5,687 nucleotides of DNA from the NCBI GenBank assembly GCA_022708765.1, contig JAKIYB010000118.1, positions 1-5,687 of the forward strand, written 5' to 3'. Shown in pieces: positions 5,408 to 5,687 of the stretch. The position numbers and the translations under genes were made by a program. Position 1 is the stretch's first letter. Each line of letters starts with the position of its first letter. This DNA comes from Armatimonadota bacterium. GTDB taxonomy: Bacteria > Armatimonadota > Hebobacteria > CAIYQO01. The notes below the pieces were generated by a model. It searched no databases. It had not been told where the DNA came from and saw nothing but the letters and a program-made list of their open reading frames with translations.

Positions 5408-5687
5408 GGCGCCGTGATGATATCCTCTTCGCGGAAGATGGACAAGAGCACTTCCGCCGCGCCGTGGCGTTCGCGGTCGTGCACAGCGTAGATGGCGCCG
5501 TCCGCACCGAGCGCGGCGTCCGGATAGCTCACCTGTTCACGGTCTTCCAGCAGCAGCGGGGCGCTCCAGGTTTTCCCCTCATCTTCCAACAGTTGCGCGG
5601 TGATGCCGGTGCGGGCGGCGGGGTCGGCGTTATTCAGCAGCAGCCAGCGACCGCTGGGCAGCGCGCGAATATGGAAGCGTGAGCCGG
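5404..5687 (-). CDS. Sialidase/BNR-repeat family protein, C-terminal end; runs off the right edge
   Basis: The frame is open from the right edge and gives the last 93 residues of a longer protein. The fragment shows an Asp-box-like EDEGKTWSAP (the DxGxTW core; the usual first Ser is Leu), preceded by ALPSGRWLLLNN. It is followed by QVSYPDAALGADGAIYAVHD and RER, a pattern typical of the last blades of the six-bladed propeller in exo-alpha-sialidase/BNR proteins (PF13088). The final REEDI segment also matches the usual end of this family. Such proteins cleave terminal sialic acids or, in many environmental bacteria, act on other sugars. The catalytic Arg triad and Tyr/Glu pair cannot be judged because only the end is present. 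A TTG at 5589 is not a true start, since protein-like sequence continues to the edge. It overlaps the DUF486 start by 4 bases. Confidence 0.8.
   Translation of the reverse strand, partial: GSRFHIRALPSGRWLLLNNADPAARTGITAQLLEDEGKTWSAPLLLEDREQVSYPDAALGADGAIYAVHDRERHGAAEVLLSIFREEDIITAP

Overview
The window is a GC-rich bacterial chromosomal segment with tightly packed genes on both strands. I count seven protein genes: four on the minus strand (two cut by the window edges, plus a two-gene pair), one small minus-strand gene, and three on the plus strand. I see no rRNA, tRNA, CRISPR array, insertion sequence or phage gene. The mix of a secreted surface-type protein, a sialidase/BNR-type protein, a TIM-barrel amidohydrolase and a DUF486 membrane protein would fit an environmental bacterium of the Armatimonadota, Planctomycetota or Chloroflexota kind. 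This placement is an inference from gene content and is weak.

Layout. At 1-709 (minus) lies the N-terminal part of an exported protein with a clean signal peptide, a predicted Shine-Dalgarno site and a near-consensus sigma70-type promoter at 756-784. At 846-2147 (minus) lie two adjacent integral-membrane protease genes: an M50-like metallopeptidase with an HELTH motif and, 6 bases downstream, a CPBP (CAAX/Abi) family protease with EEPLFRG. Diverging from them is a HAD-IIA (NagD-like) phosphatase at 2236-3000. Both divergent genes have promoter-like hexamers placed so close to their start codons that leaderless or nearly leaderless transcripts are predicted.

The stretch 3001-3311 holds no convincing gene. 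It begins with a perfect 13-bp hairpin whose U-tract lies on the minus-strand side, followed by many short inverted repeats; together these suggest a structured minus-strand RNA ending in an intrinsic terminator. A FabG-type short-chain dehydrogenase (3312-4067) and an amidohydrolase-2 family protein (4162-5037) follow on the plus strand, separated by a 94-base spacer that contains a 7-bp inverted repeat. Converging on them from the right is a minus-strand pair: the C-terminal end of a sialidase/BNR-repeat protein (from the right edge to 5404), overlapping by ATGA a DUF486 membrane protein (5078-5407).

How the genes may work together. The two proteases are probably co-transcribed and could act in the same membrane process, but no substrate is visible. 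Sialidase-DUF486 is a translationally coupled pair. FabG, the amidohydrolase and the HAD phosphatase look like stand-alone metabolic genes. I found no convincing new multi-gene system. The best candidates for something undescribed are the structured region at 3001-3311 and the paired membrane proteases.
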